From assembly GCA_000955785.1 (NCBI GenBank), contig JYOD01000086.1, forward strand, positions 1-64,000: DNA of 64,000 bases, given 5' to 3'. Source of the DNA: Burkholderiaceae bacterium 16 (GTDB taxonomy: Bacteria; Pseudomonadota; Gammaproteobacteria; Burkholderiales; Burkholderiaceae). Position numbers and translations under genes: made by a program. The notes beneath the pieces are model-generated. The model saw nothing but the letters and a program-made list of their open reading frames with translations, searched no databases and was not told the origin of the DNA. Shown piece after piece: positions 49,808 through 56,860 of this stretch. Within the stretch, counting starts at the first letter, position 1, and each line of letters starts with the position of its first letter.

Positions 49808-50412
49808 CAACGGCACAGCTCGAAGACATACAAATTCGAATAGTTCCCATTTCCCTGGGTATTTCGACGGACAGCGCCTCTCGAATATCCGAGTCGGTTG
49901 ATCGTCGAATCGACCCAAGCAATAACCTCGTTGTAGTTGAAAGTGAGGTCAATGTCATTCCGCCTATCTCCAGCCACGGTCGTCGAATCCCAATATGCGG
50001 TGAAACCGGTCGCCGAGCAGCCGTCGTCAGCGCCGTTGCAATCCATCGGACCAACCCTCAACATCGTGACTGGTTCCATGGTGGCGTACTTGCACTGCGT
50101 AACTGGCGGAACGTAATCCGGTGGTACCCACACCGGCGCCGGCTTGTGGTTATAGCAAGTGCCAACGCCAGGGACGTATGCAGAGCCGCCACCCTGGTCG
50201 GCCGACCAGTAGCCGTGGTTCGCGCAGGTGTCCTTCGGAAGCTTCGGCGTGCACCGGGCTCTCCCATTAACAACGGTCCATTCGTCCCCGGGCCTGCAGT
50301 CGGCGACAGTGATTGGAACCTCCGGAAGATTAATCAGTTCAGCTCGAGCATGGCCAATGCTCGAGAGAACGCCCGCGATGGCGAGCCGCAGTGAAAGTGA
50401 ACGAAGGCGCAC
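49807..50412 (-). CDS. Exported cysteine-containing protein of unknown function
   Basis: Encodes 201 residues from GTG 50412, with CGGAG upstream; this start begins a signal peptide (VRLRSLSLRLAIAGVLSSIGHARA). The mature part has about nine Cys, including CRPGDEW, CTPKLPKDTCANHGYWSADQ, CYNHKP, CKYATMEP and MDCNGADDGCS, so disulfide bonds in the periplasm are likely. Its stop overlaps the transglycosylase start, implying an operon. No family recognised. Confidence 0.6.
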   Translation of the reverse strand: MRLRSLSLRLAIAGVLSSIGHARAELINLPEVPITVADCRPGDEWTVVNGRARCTPKLPKDTCANHGYWSADQGGGSAYVPGVGTCYNHKPAPVWVPPDYVPPVTQCKYATMEPVTMLRVGPMDCNGADDGCSATGFTAYWDSTTVAGDRRNDIDLTFNYNEVIAWVDSTINRLGYSRGAVRRNTQGNGNYSNLYVFELCR

Positions 50413-50712
50413 GGTAACTCCGAGACGGTTGTTGATGGCAGATGGAGCATGGGAAATCGCCTTGCATCCTTGATGCAGTATGCGGAAGAGAAATTGACCG
50501 CCGCGGTACAAATGCTGAGCTATTGGAGACCCGTTTCCGCAAATCTTTTCAGTTGCAAAGCCGAAAATCTCTTTATTCCCCTCTCATGTAGGGAATTGGC
50601 TCCATCGGATAAGACAAGAGAACGTCGCGTGCTAGAGTTGCGCAGAAGAAAACACGAGATAAATTGAGGTCGTGCCGTGTCGCACTAACCCAATTCCTGA
50701 GGTCAATTCATT
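50413..50712. promoter_or_regulatory. Divergent promoter region
   Basis: 300 bases between divergent genes. On the plus strand TTGCGC (50638-50643) and TAAATT (50660-50665) are 16 bases apart, a possible promoter for the CAP lipoprotein. ATTCCC/GGGAAT arms with a 10-base spacer (50575-50596) could be an operator. Confidence 0.35.
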
Positions 50713-51708
50713 ATGCGAAAGACAATTATATTTCTGTCTATTCTTGCTGCGCTGTCGGGGTGCGGCGGCGGCGATAACATGGCTAGCAATAGTAGCCAAC
50801 CAACTACGCCATCGGCACCAACTACGCCGTCGGCACCGACTACGCCAACGCCTCCAGCCACAACAACAGCTTTGCCGCCAGCAACCAGTGTCCCAGATCC
50901 CATCTACCCCTCTGGGGACAAGCGTGTACAGCTATTTTCGTTGCTCAATGCGTTTCGTGCTGGCATGGGCGTTGGGATGGTTGCGCAGGATGCGCAGTTG
51001 GATACTGCTGCGAAAGCTCACTCCGATTATCTGGCCTTAAACGGCACGCTGGGTGGCCACGACGAGGATCCGAGCAAGGCGGGCTACTATGCGGTAACAA
51101 CGCGTGGTCGAGCAACAAAGGCAGGCGTCCCATCTACAACCAGCGTCTCTGAGCTCATCGCGGGTGGTGGCGATCCGGCCACATGCCTGTCGGTTCTCAC
51201 CAACAGCGTCTATCACCTGCAAGTGCTAACGTCCAACGAAGTCACCGTCGGACTCGGGTTTAATACATACTGCACGGTCAATCTCGGGACAGTCGGCGAA
51301 GGTCAAAGAATGGCAGCGACCGCTATCGCTTTCGCTCCTCTGGAAGGGCAGATAGTCGATCGTGCACTTGGCGGCGAGAGCCCGCGTCCTGTACCGGACA
51401 TTGCGAATCCGGGCCACCCTCTTATGGTCCGGGTTCGCGCGGACCTTCCCTCAGATGTACTTAGCGTGTCCAGCTTTTCGCTTGTCGACAACAACGGTGC
51501 GCAAGTTCCCGGCCGGATCCTGATAGCTGCAAATGCCGCGGGAGCATCAAGGGCCGGAGCTGTAGTGGATCCGCTATTACAACCGGCAGTTGCTTTCTTT
51601 GTACCCCTGGCCCCGCTTGGCTCTGCCATCACCTACACGGCAACGTTCAGCGGTGCACGCAACGGCGTGCCGATCAGCAAGACCTGGTCGTTTAAGACGT
51701 ATCCCTGA
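50713..51708 (+). CDS. CAP-domain (SCP/PR-1) lipoprotein
   Basis: Encodes 331 residues. Lipoprotein signal MRKTIIFLSILAALSGC (C17) precedes a low-complexity Pro/Thr linker with repeated PTTPSA units (about 30-55). A CAP domain (about 70-215) follows with LFSLLNAFRAGMGVGMVAQDAQLDTAAKAHSDYLALNG and GHDED. The last ~95 residues form an Ig-like strand-rich module. Bacterial CAP lipoproteins are surface or periplasmic; activity is generally unknown. Start ATG has GAGGT upstream; a clear terminator follows. It is transcribed opposite to the pil-related genes around it. Confidence 0.75.
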   Translation: MRKTIIFLSILAALSGCGGGDNMASNSSQPTTPSAPTTPSAPTTPTPPATTTALPPATSVPDPIYPSGDKRVQLFSLLNAFRAGMGVGMVAQDAQLDTAAKAHSDYLALNGTLGGHDEDPSKAGYYAVTTRGRATKAGVPSTTSVSELIAGGGDPATCLSVLTNSVYHLQVLTSNEVTVGLGFNTYCTVNLGTVGEGQRMAATAIAFAPLEGQIVDRALGGESPRPVPDIANPGHPLMVRVRADLPSDVLSVSSFSLVDNNGAQVPGRILIAANAAGASRAGAVVDPLLQPAVAFFVPLAPLGSAITYTATFSGARNGVPISKTWSFKTYP

Positions 51709-51751
51709 GCTCGGGCGATCTTGCCCTGGTTCCCCTTCTTCATGATTAGAT

Positions 51752-51769
51752 GGCCCGCTTCGGCGGGCC
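51752..51769 (+). terminator. Terminator of the CAP lipoprotein gene
   Basis: GGCCCGC-TTCG-GCGGGCC: 7-bp stem with a UUCG tetraloop, followed by TATTCAATT. Located 44 bases after the stop codon. Confidence 0.65.
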
Positions 51770-51861
51770 TATTCAATTCGCTGCATCGACTATCCGATTT
51801 GCAAAATAAATAATCATCGCGCGCAGAATCAATTTCGGCACCCGCCGCCCAATGGTAAAGC

Positions 51862-52221
51862 GTGGGCGACTTCTCGCTGACCTCCATAGTGCTGGGCTAC
51901 TGGAATCGGCCACGGGACGCACAGAACGCGATCGAGATCGATGTCGTCGCACTCGACGAGGACACGCAGCGTATCCGTTTCGGCTCCTGCAAACGCAGTG
52001 CAAGCAAGCACACCCGGTCCGCGCTTGCCGAGTTCGAGCGACACATCGAGCGGTTCATGTCGACAAAGGAAGGGCGCCGGGTAAAAGGATGGCCGCTAAC
52101 CAAAGCGCTGTTTTCACCAGTCTTTCCCGACGAAGAAACTCGAGCGCTGACCGCCGCCGGCTACCAGTCTCTGGACCTGCCGGCGTACGCACGAATACTT
52201 GTGTCTCCGCGGTCGGCGTGA
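51862..52221 (+). pseudogene. C-terminal fragment of an AAA-type ATPase (DUF234)
   Basis: The 119-residue frame begins with GTG and has IEIDVVALDEDTQRIRFGSCKRSASKH, the signature of the DUF234 C-terminal domain of archaeal-type AAA ATPases. No Walker motifs precede it; upstream DNA is unrelated. So the N-terminal ATPase part has been lost, probably by recombination at the edge of the TA/pil region. Confidence 0.6.
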
Positions 52222-52293
52222 CGCACGGACCAGCCCTAGCCTTCCGACACCTGCAGTGCGAAAGCTCTGGTCTGTCGGATAACTCCTGGCTAA

Positions 52294-52338
52294 ACGCGCG
52301 GGATCTGCATCCCTCGCTCAATAGGCGCAGCCTGTCGT
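52294..52338. repeat. Direct repeat, left copy (duplicate pilV 3' end)
   Basis: The sequence matches 53374-53418 with few differences and a four-base gap: ACGCGCGGG, TCCCTCGCTC, then AATAGGCGCA-CC-GTCGT. On the minus strand it still reads Thr-Thr-Gly-Cys-Ala-Tyr-stop, the last residues of PilV. Confidence 0.65.
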
Positions 52339-52347
52339 CCATTCCTC

Positions 52348-52373
52348 ATTTGAGCTATATTAATTACTCAAAT
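52348..52373. promoter_or_regulatory. Operator-like palindrome of the parS-RES operon
   Basis: ATTTGAG (52348-52354) and CTCAAAT (52367-52373) flank the AT-rich CTATATTAATTA, just upstream of the antitoxin start. Autoregulation by the antitoxin is common for Xre/ParS systems. Confidence 0.5.
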
Positions 52374-52383
52374 GGAGACCAGC

Positions 52384-52884
52384 ATGGCTACCACACTTGA
52401 AATCGGGGGCAAACAGTTCGCCCCGCGCCCGGGCATTTGTGTCAGTGATTTCGCAGCGGTCTATGAGGCGAGCCTGACCGCTCAAGGCGCCCTGTACGTC
52501 ATCCAGGTGATCCGGGCAGGTGTGCCGGCCACTGATGTGTCGCGCCTCGCGCATCTCATGGGCACGACAAAGGAACACCTGATCAAGACGTTGGATCTGC
52601 CAAGAGCAACGGTCGACAGAAAAGCAAAGGCGCACCAGAACCTATCCAGCGAGCAAAGCGAGCGGGTGATTGGCATGGCGAAGCTGGTTGGCCAGGTGCA
52701 GGCAATGGTCGAACGATCAGGTGATCCGACAAACTTCAACGCGGCTCAATGGGTGGCCCAGTGGCTCGAGCAGCCCTCTCAAGCATTGGGCGGCCAGCGC
52801 CCCGCAGAGTTGATGGATACTGTGGCCGGGCAGGAAGTCGTCTCCGACCTGGTCGCGAAGATGCAGAGCGGAGCCTACGCTTGA
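52384..52884 (+). CDS. parS: ParS/MbcA/Xre-type antitoxin
   Basis: Encodes 166 residues from ATG 52384 (GGAG six bases upstream; an ATG at 52372 lacks a ribosome site). The N-terminal helical DNA-binding part includes AAVYEASLTAQGALYVIQVIRAGVPATDVSRLAHLMGTTKEHL. The MbcA/ParS toxin-binding region (about 85-160) has LSSEQSERVIGMAKLVGQVQAMVERSGDPTNFNAAQWVAQWLEQPSQALGGQRPAELMDTVAG in order. It neutralises the RES toxin encoded by the overlapping next gene. Confidence 0.88.
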   Translation: MATTLEIGGKQFAPRPGICVSDFAAVYEASLTAQGALYVIQVIRAGVPATDVSRLAHLMGTTKEHLIKTLDLPRATVDRKAKAHQNLSSEQSERVIGMAKLVGQVQAMVERSGDPTNFNAAQWVAQWLEQPSQALGGQRPAELMDTVAGQEVVSDLVAKMQSGAYA

Positions 52885-53354
52885 AGACCGTCTGGCGAAT
52901 CGCGACCGACACGCCAGACTATACGGCTGACGACCGCAGGGGTGCTGGAGCCAAAGCAACCGGCGGGCGCTGGAACCGACAGGGCACTGCCTTGGTCTAC
53001 TGCGCATCCAGTATTGCCTTGGCGTGTCTCGAGACACTTGCGCATTTGGGCGCGGCGAGTCTCCCCCTGAACCGCTACCTGGTCCGCGTTGAGATCCCCG
53101 ATGACGTCTGGGACGCTGCATTGCAAATGACTGCTGCGACTGCGCCAGTCGGCTGGGATGCGATCCCTGCGGGAAAGACGAGTTTGGATGGCGGCGAGGC
53201 CTGGGCGGCGTCGAGGGGGTCTGCGCTGCTCTTCGTTCCATCGATCGTTGTTCCCGAAGAACACAATGTCCTCATAAACCCGGAGCATGTCCACGCCGCG
53301 CAGATCTCCTTTGCAAAGCAACGCCGATGGCTCTACGACGCGAGACTCGCTTGA
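52881..53354 (+). CDS. RES-domain toxin
   Basis: Encodes 157 residues. The start is TTG 52881, overlapping the antitoxin stop (TTGA), which places the conserved KTVWRIATDTPDYTADD at the N-terminus. RES features: R of VWRIA, GGRWNRQGTALVYCASSIALACLETLAHL (with the Arg, Tyr, Ser and Glu of the name region), and a C-terminal PSIVVPEEHNVLINPEH. RES toxins degrade NAD+ or ADP-ribosylate targets. The gene pair is bracketed by 45-bp direct repeats. Confidence 0.88.
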   Translation: MKTVWRIATDTPDYTADDRRGAGAKATGGRWNRQGTALVYCASSIALACLETLAHLGAASLPLNRYLVRVEIPDDVWDAALQMTAATAPVGWDAIPAGKTSLDGGEAWAASRGSALLFVPSIVVPEEHNVLINPEHVHAAQISFAKQRRWLYDARLA

Positions 53355-53360
53355 GAAAGA

Positions 53361-53383
53361 AAAAGCCCGCAACACGCGCGGGC
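53361..53383 (-). terminator. Terminator at the end of the pil operon / RES gene
   Basis: Stem GCCCGC (53365-53370) / GCGGGC (53378-53383). On the minus strand it is followed by TTTTTCTTTCTC, so it terminates pilV transcription; the plus-strand side has only a weak pyrimidine tail. Confidence 0.6.
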
Positions 53384-53418
53384 CTTCCCTCGCTCCCTCA
53401 ATAGGCGCAACCGGTCGT
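53374..53418. repeat. Direct repeat, right copy (pilV 3' end)
   Basis: Partner of 52294-52338. It comprises the last six codons of pilV, its stop and 20 or more downstream bases. The pair encloses the parS-RES cassette. Confidence 0.65.
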
Positions 53419-54744
53419 GAGCGTCCCAACGAGCTGGCCGCCCAGATTGGCTGTATCGTTGCCGCTATACCATGCGGCCGACGATCTCGCTGAGGCCTGG
53501 GCGTACCACTGGTACCCTTGGTCAATCGCTGCGAAGTATGTGCCTTGGATAGGCGGCGACACATAGCCTGTCACGTTGACCAGGAAATTCTTCGAGGTGT
53601 ACAGCGCCCAGGGTGTGCCGCCCGGGCAGTTGTCCTTCCCAAAGGTCATGCCGTCAGTGACGTTCTCGATCTTGCGCGTCATCGTCATCGCGCCGAACGC
53701 CAACGTCAGCGCCTGATATTGCCCACCTCGGCAGATGAAGCCCACGTTGCTGCCGCTGGTCGCGATCTGGCCATTGGTACCGCAGGCCATGCCAGCGGTG
53801 ATGTTGGCAACAGCTGTGCCCACGGGTTGCCATTTCCCGTTGCCGCAGATCACCAGGCCGGTGCCGTTGGCATTGGTGCGAGTGGCGCCGTCGGAGGTGC
53901 ACGCCGTATCGGCCGTCGCCTTCCCATAGAGATAGTTGTCCCCCGAGGTGATCATCTGCTTGGTTTGCACGACCCCGCTGGGGGCGCTAAAGCCAGCCGC
54001 GTTCATCGTCGACGTGTTGGTGCCGTCGGTCACGGTCACGCTACCGTCGCACTTGACCTGGATGAGGCCGTTGGCGCCGCTGATGTTCATGCACGGTCCC
54101 ACCACGTCGGACGCAACATTCGCGTAGCCATAGCTGCCGAACCCGACCCGGATGCCCAGGATGCCCGCCGGCGTGCCTGCGACCGGATTCGCCGTTGTGC
54201 TGCCCCCTGCCCCGGTCATGACCGCCGGCGCGGCCGGGAACGAGATATAGCCATCCGAGCCAATTGTCGCACTGGCCGTGCCCAACAGCGGGATCCTTGG
54301 CCGGCCGGCGTCGTCGTTCAGTGGCTGCGCCGAGTACGCCAGGCCCACGACCTCGCAATTCACGCCGGGACAGGCCTGGAGCGCCAGCTTGACCTTGAAG
54401 GACTGCCCCAGCGGCGTCCTGAGGCCGAAGCCCGCCGGGAGATACTTGGTCGCGATCAACTCCAGCACCGTGGGCGCCCGCGGATCGGTGAAGCCGGGCA
54501 CCAAGCCGGCCACAATCTGTGTCTTGTTGCCGACCACATAGCGGTTGACCGCGGTACGGATGGTGGTGGCATATTGGCCCGAACCGACCGCCTGGTTGTC
54601 CTCGATCTCCCGGATTATCTCCGGCAGCTTCACCGTCGCAATGATCATGGCCGCGATGACAAGATACAAGCCCATCTCGATCATCAGGAATCCGCCAGTG
54701 CGGCGCTGCCGACGGGCGGCCCTACGGATTTGGAACGTTGGCAT
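53398..54744 (-). CDS. pilV: PilV-type minor pilin / adhesin
   Basis: Encodes 448 residues from ATG 54744 (MPTFQIRRAARRQRRTGGFLMIEMGLYLVIAAMIIAT). A prepilin-type signal with G-F-x5-like cleavage context is followed by a hydrophobic helix, then a long Gly/Thr/Asn-rich body as in PilV tip adhesins of IncI-type thin pili. In R64 the C-terminus is varied by a shufflon and Rci recombinase; here one intact C-terminal end is present, plus a duplicate of its last residues 1.08 kb away, and no Rci gene is seen. It follows pilS by about 110 bases. Confidence 0.82.
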   Translation of the reverse strand: MPTFQIRRAARRQRRTGGFLMIEMGLYLVIAAMIIATVKLPEIIREIEDNQAVGSGQYATTIRTAVNRYVVGNKTQIVAGLVPGFTDPRAPTVLELIATKYLPAGFGLRTPLGQSFKVKLALQACPGVNCEVVGLAYSAQPLNDDAGRPRIPLLGTASATIGSDGYISFPAAPAVMTGAGGSTTANPVAGTPAGILGIRVGFGSYGYANVASDVVGPCMNISGANGLIQVKCDGSVTVTDGTNTSTMNAAGFSAPSGVVQTKQMITSGDNYLYGKATADTACTSDGATRTNANGTGLVICGNGKWQPVGTAVANITAGMACGTNGQIATSGSNVGFICRGGQYQALTLAFGAMTMTRKIENVTDGMTFGKDNCPGGTPWALYTSKNFLVNVTGYVSPPIQGTYFAAIDQGYQWYAQASARSSAAWYSGNDTANLGGQLVGTLTTGCAY

Positions 54745-54854
54745 GGGTGGACGCAAGGGGTCTGTCGCGTTGAGGGGACCGTGGCGCAACGGGCGACTGC
54801 GCCACGGTGGATGGAGAATGGCCCGGCGCTCGCTGCGCGCCGGGCTCGCCGCAA

Positions 54855-55472
54855 TCACAACACCTTGATCAGCAGCGTGTTCTTGTCGTTGGAGCAGGTG
54901 ACCTTGGACGGGTCCACCACGCCACCGACCGCCTTGACCACCGACGCGGTACCGCCGTTGGGTGCAATCGACAGGAAGGCGACGCTGCTGGCCAGGGACG
55001 ACACCAGCGGCAGGCAAGCACTATCGGGAATCTGCGTCAGCGTGTACTGCACGGAGTCACTGGCCGTGTTGACGGTACCCGCTGCCACGGTCAGCGTGCC
55101 TCCGCCCAGGGCCAGCGTCGGGCTGGCGCCGCTGGAGTTCATGCTGCCCAGATCGCGGAAGAACCCGCCAGACTTGAGCGCAGCGTTGCTGACGCCGACG
55201 TAGTTGCCCTGGTAGCTCTGCTTGACCTTGCCGATGAGGCTGGTGAGGTCACCGGAGAGGGAATTGGCCTGGCTCGAAGCGCTGTTGCTGGCGAAGTACA
55301 GGATGACGCCCACCAGGGCAATCGCCGCAATGACCAATACCAGGCCGACTTCGACCATGCTGTAGCCGGCCTGCGCGCGCATGCGCGTCAGCGTGGATGC
55401 GCCGGCGGCGCGCAGGCGCTGCAGTTCTGCGCGGTGAGCAGCGCGACGACGAGAGAGTGTGGAGTGTTGCAT
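54855..55472 (-). CDS. pilS: PilS-type major prepilin
   Basis: Encodes 205 residues from ATG 55472 with AGGAG ten bases upstream. Type IVb prepilin: long basic leader (MQHSTLSRRRAAHRAELQRLRAAG...), cleavage region QAGYSMVEVGLVLVIAAIALVGVILYF with Glu at +5-like position, then a pilin body with a C-terminal Cys pair (DSACLPL, VTCSND). Builds the thin pilus used in liquid mating. A strong hairpin precedes the gene in the pilR-pilS gap. Confidence 0.85.
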   Translation of the reverse strand: MQHSTLSRRRAAHRAELQRLRAAGASTLTRMRAQAGYSMVEVGLVLVIAAIALVGVILYFASNSASSQANSLSGDLTSLIGKVKQSYQGNYVGVSNAALKSGGFFRDLGSMNSSGASPTLALGGGTLTVAAGTVNTASDSVQYTLTQIPDSACLPLVSSLASSVAFLSIAPNGGTASVVKAVGGVVDPSKVTCSNDKNTLLIKVL

Positions 55473-55640
55473 ACGAGGTGGCTCCTTGAGCAAAGAATGG
55501 TCCTGGGGTGCGAGGCCGCGATGCGCTGCCTTCGAAACACAGTTTCCTTGCCCGTGCCGCAAAACCGCGCTCGAATGCACCAGTAAAAGCCGCTTGATTC
55601 GCCCTCTCGCGCTTGAATTGCCGGCGTCGTCCCCACAAGC

Positions 55641-55667
55641 AGAGGGGGTGCCGATGGCACCCCCTCT
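55641..55667 (-). repeat. Strong intercistronic hairpin between pilR and pilS
   Basis: 12-bp perfect arms AGAGGGGGTGCC (55641-55652) and GGCACCCCCTCT (55656-55667) with a three-base loop and no T-run. Located right after the pilR stop; could stabilise or separate the pilS message. Confidence 0.55.
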
Positions 55668-55686
55668 CTGGCGAAACGAAAACTGC

Positions 55687-56817
55687 TTACCGGACCATCG
55701 ATTTGGTCTGCGCTTGATTCTTGAAGTCGTCGATCATGTACAGGGTGGCACCGTAGACACCAAACATGAGCACCACGCAGCCGAGCATCAGGGCGAACCG
55801 CGACTTGCCGGCGCTCTTCGCCATCTCCACCGGCGCCGTCTTCATGATGAGTGCGCCCACATCATTGAGCATGGTCGAGAGCTGCGCATACTCGGCGATA
55901 TCGACCACCCGGTAGTAGTTCCGTTCGTTGACAATGCCCGTGTTGAAGAGCTCGCCCTTGGCCGTTGGCGCCTCCTCCATATTCCGCATGATCCGGTCGA
56001 TGTGCCACGCGAGCCAACTTACCGAGTTCTCGCGGATCCGTTGCAGCGCGTCGGCCACCTGAATGACCTGCGAGCCAATCAGCTTGGTCACCGAGCCCAA
56101 CGCCACAAAGAAGGCCGCACCCTGGAAGTCCCGGTACATCTGGTAGGGCAAGACGTGATTGTCCAGCCACGCGCGGCCACGCCCGGTGTACCGCGGCAGC
56201 GACCAGAAGATCCATGCAACGACCGCCACAACGATCGCAACCTCCAGTGGCCACCAGGTCCGGATCAGCGTGGACGCGCCGAACAGGGTGCGGGGCAGCA
56301 GGCCAAGGGAGGCTGGCCCCGCGTTGGCCGTCATGGCCTTCTCCAGCTGCGGCATCACCATGAAGGCCTGGATCGCCAGGAAGGCATGCAGCAGGACGAT
56401 CAGGATCATGCCCGAGGCCATGGTCATGATCATCTCCTGCTTGGTCTTGCCCATCGCAACGATGTTCTCCCCGAGAGACTGCAGCCCGGAGGCGAGATCC
56501 CCCGCCTTCTCGGACACGGCCAGCAGCGTCAGGTCCTCTTTGGGCACGGTGCCACGGATCGACTCCGTAAATGTGCCCGTGTCCGAGAAACGGGTCAGCC
56601 AGTACAGGGACATCTTGCCGATGGCCCGCTTCTGGTAGCGCGTGGCGTAGTTCTCGAGGAACTGCGTGATCGGCACGCCACGCATGGCCTGCATGCTTTG
56701 CGCAAGATCGATGTAGAACTCACCGCGTTCGCTGCTGAACTCGTGCCTGGTGGCAAAGCTGACCGAGTGCACCTTGGCGAGGGGGTCCGACGCGGACGAT
56801 TTTCGGAGAAATGACAT
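55687..56817 (-). CDS. pilR: PilR inner-membrane pilus assembly protein (GspF-like)
   Basis: Encodes 376 residues from ATG 56817. T2SSF-type architecture: cytoplasmic helical domain, membrane helices near 165-190, 215-235 and 345-365, and a duplicated F-domain (RGEFYIDLAQSMQAMRGVPITQFLENYA; FFVALGSVTKLIGSQVIQVADALQRI). It forms the platform partner of the PilQ ATPase. It begins 43 bases after pilQ ends. Confidence 0.87.
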   Translation of the reverse strand: MSFLRKSSASDPLAKVHSVSFATRHEFSSERGEFYIDLAQSMQAMRGVPITQFLENYATRYQKRAIGKMSLYWLTRFSDTGTFTESIRGTVPKEDLTLLAVSEKAGDLASGLQSLGENIVAMGKTKQEMIMTMASGMILIVLLHAFLAIQAFMVMPQLEKAMTANAGPASLGLLPRTLFGASTLIRTWWPLEVAIVVAVVAWIFWSLPRYTGRGRAWLDNHVLPYQMYRDFQGAAFFVALGSVTKLIGSQVIQVADALQRIRENSVSWLAWHIDRIMRNMEEAPTAKGELFNTGIVNERNYYRVVDIAEYAQLSTMLNDVGALIMKTAPVEMAKSAGKSRFALMLGCVVLMFGVYGATLYMIDDFKNQAQTKSMVR

Positions 56818-56860
56818 GATGCGGGTTCTGGTTGAAGGACGGTGTGAGGGGGCACGCAAG

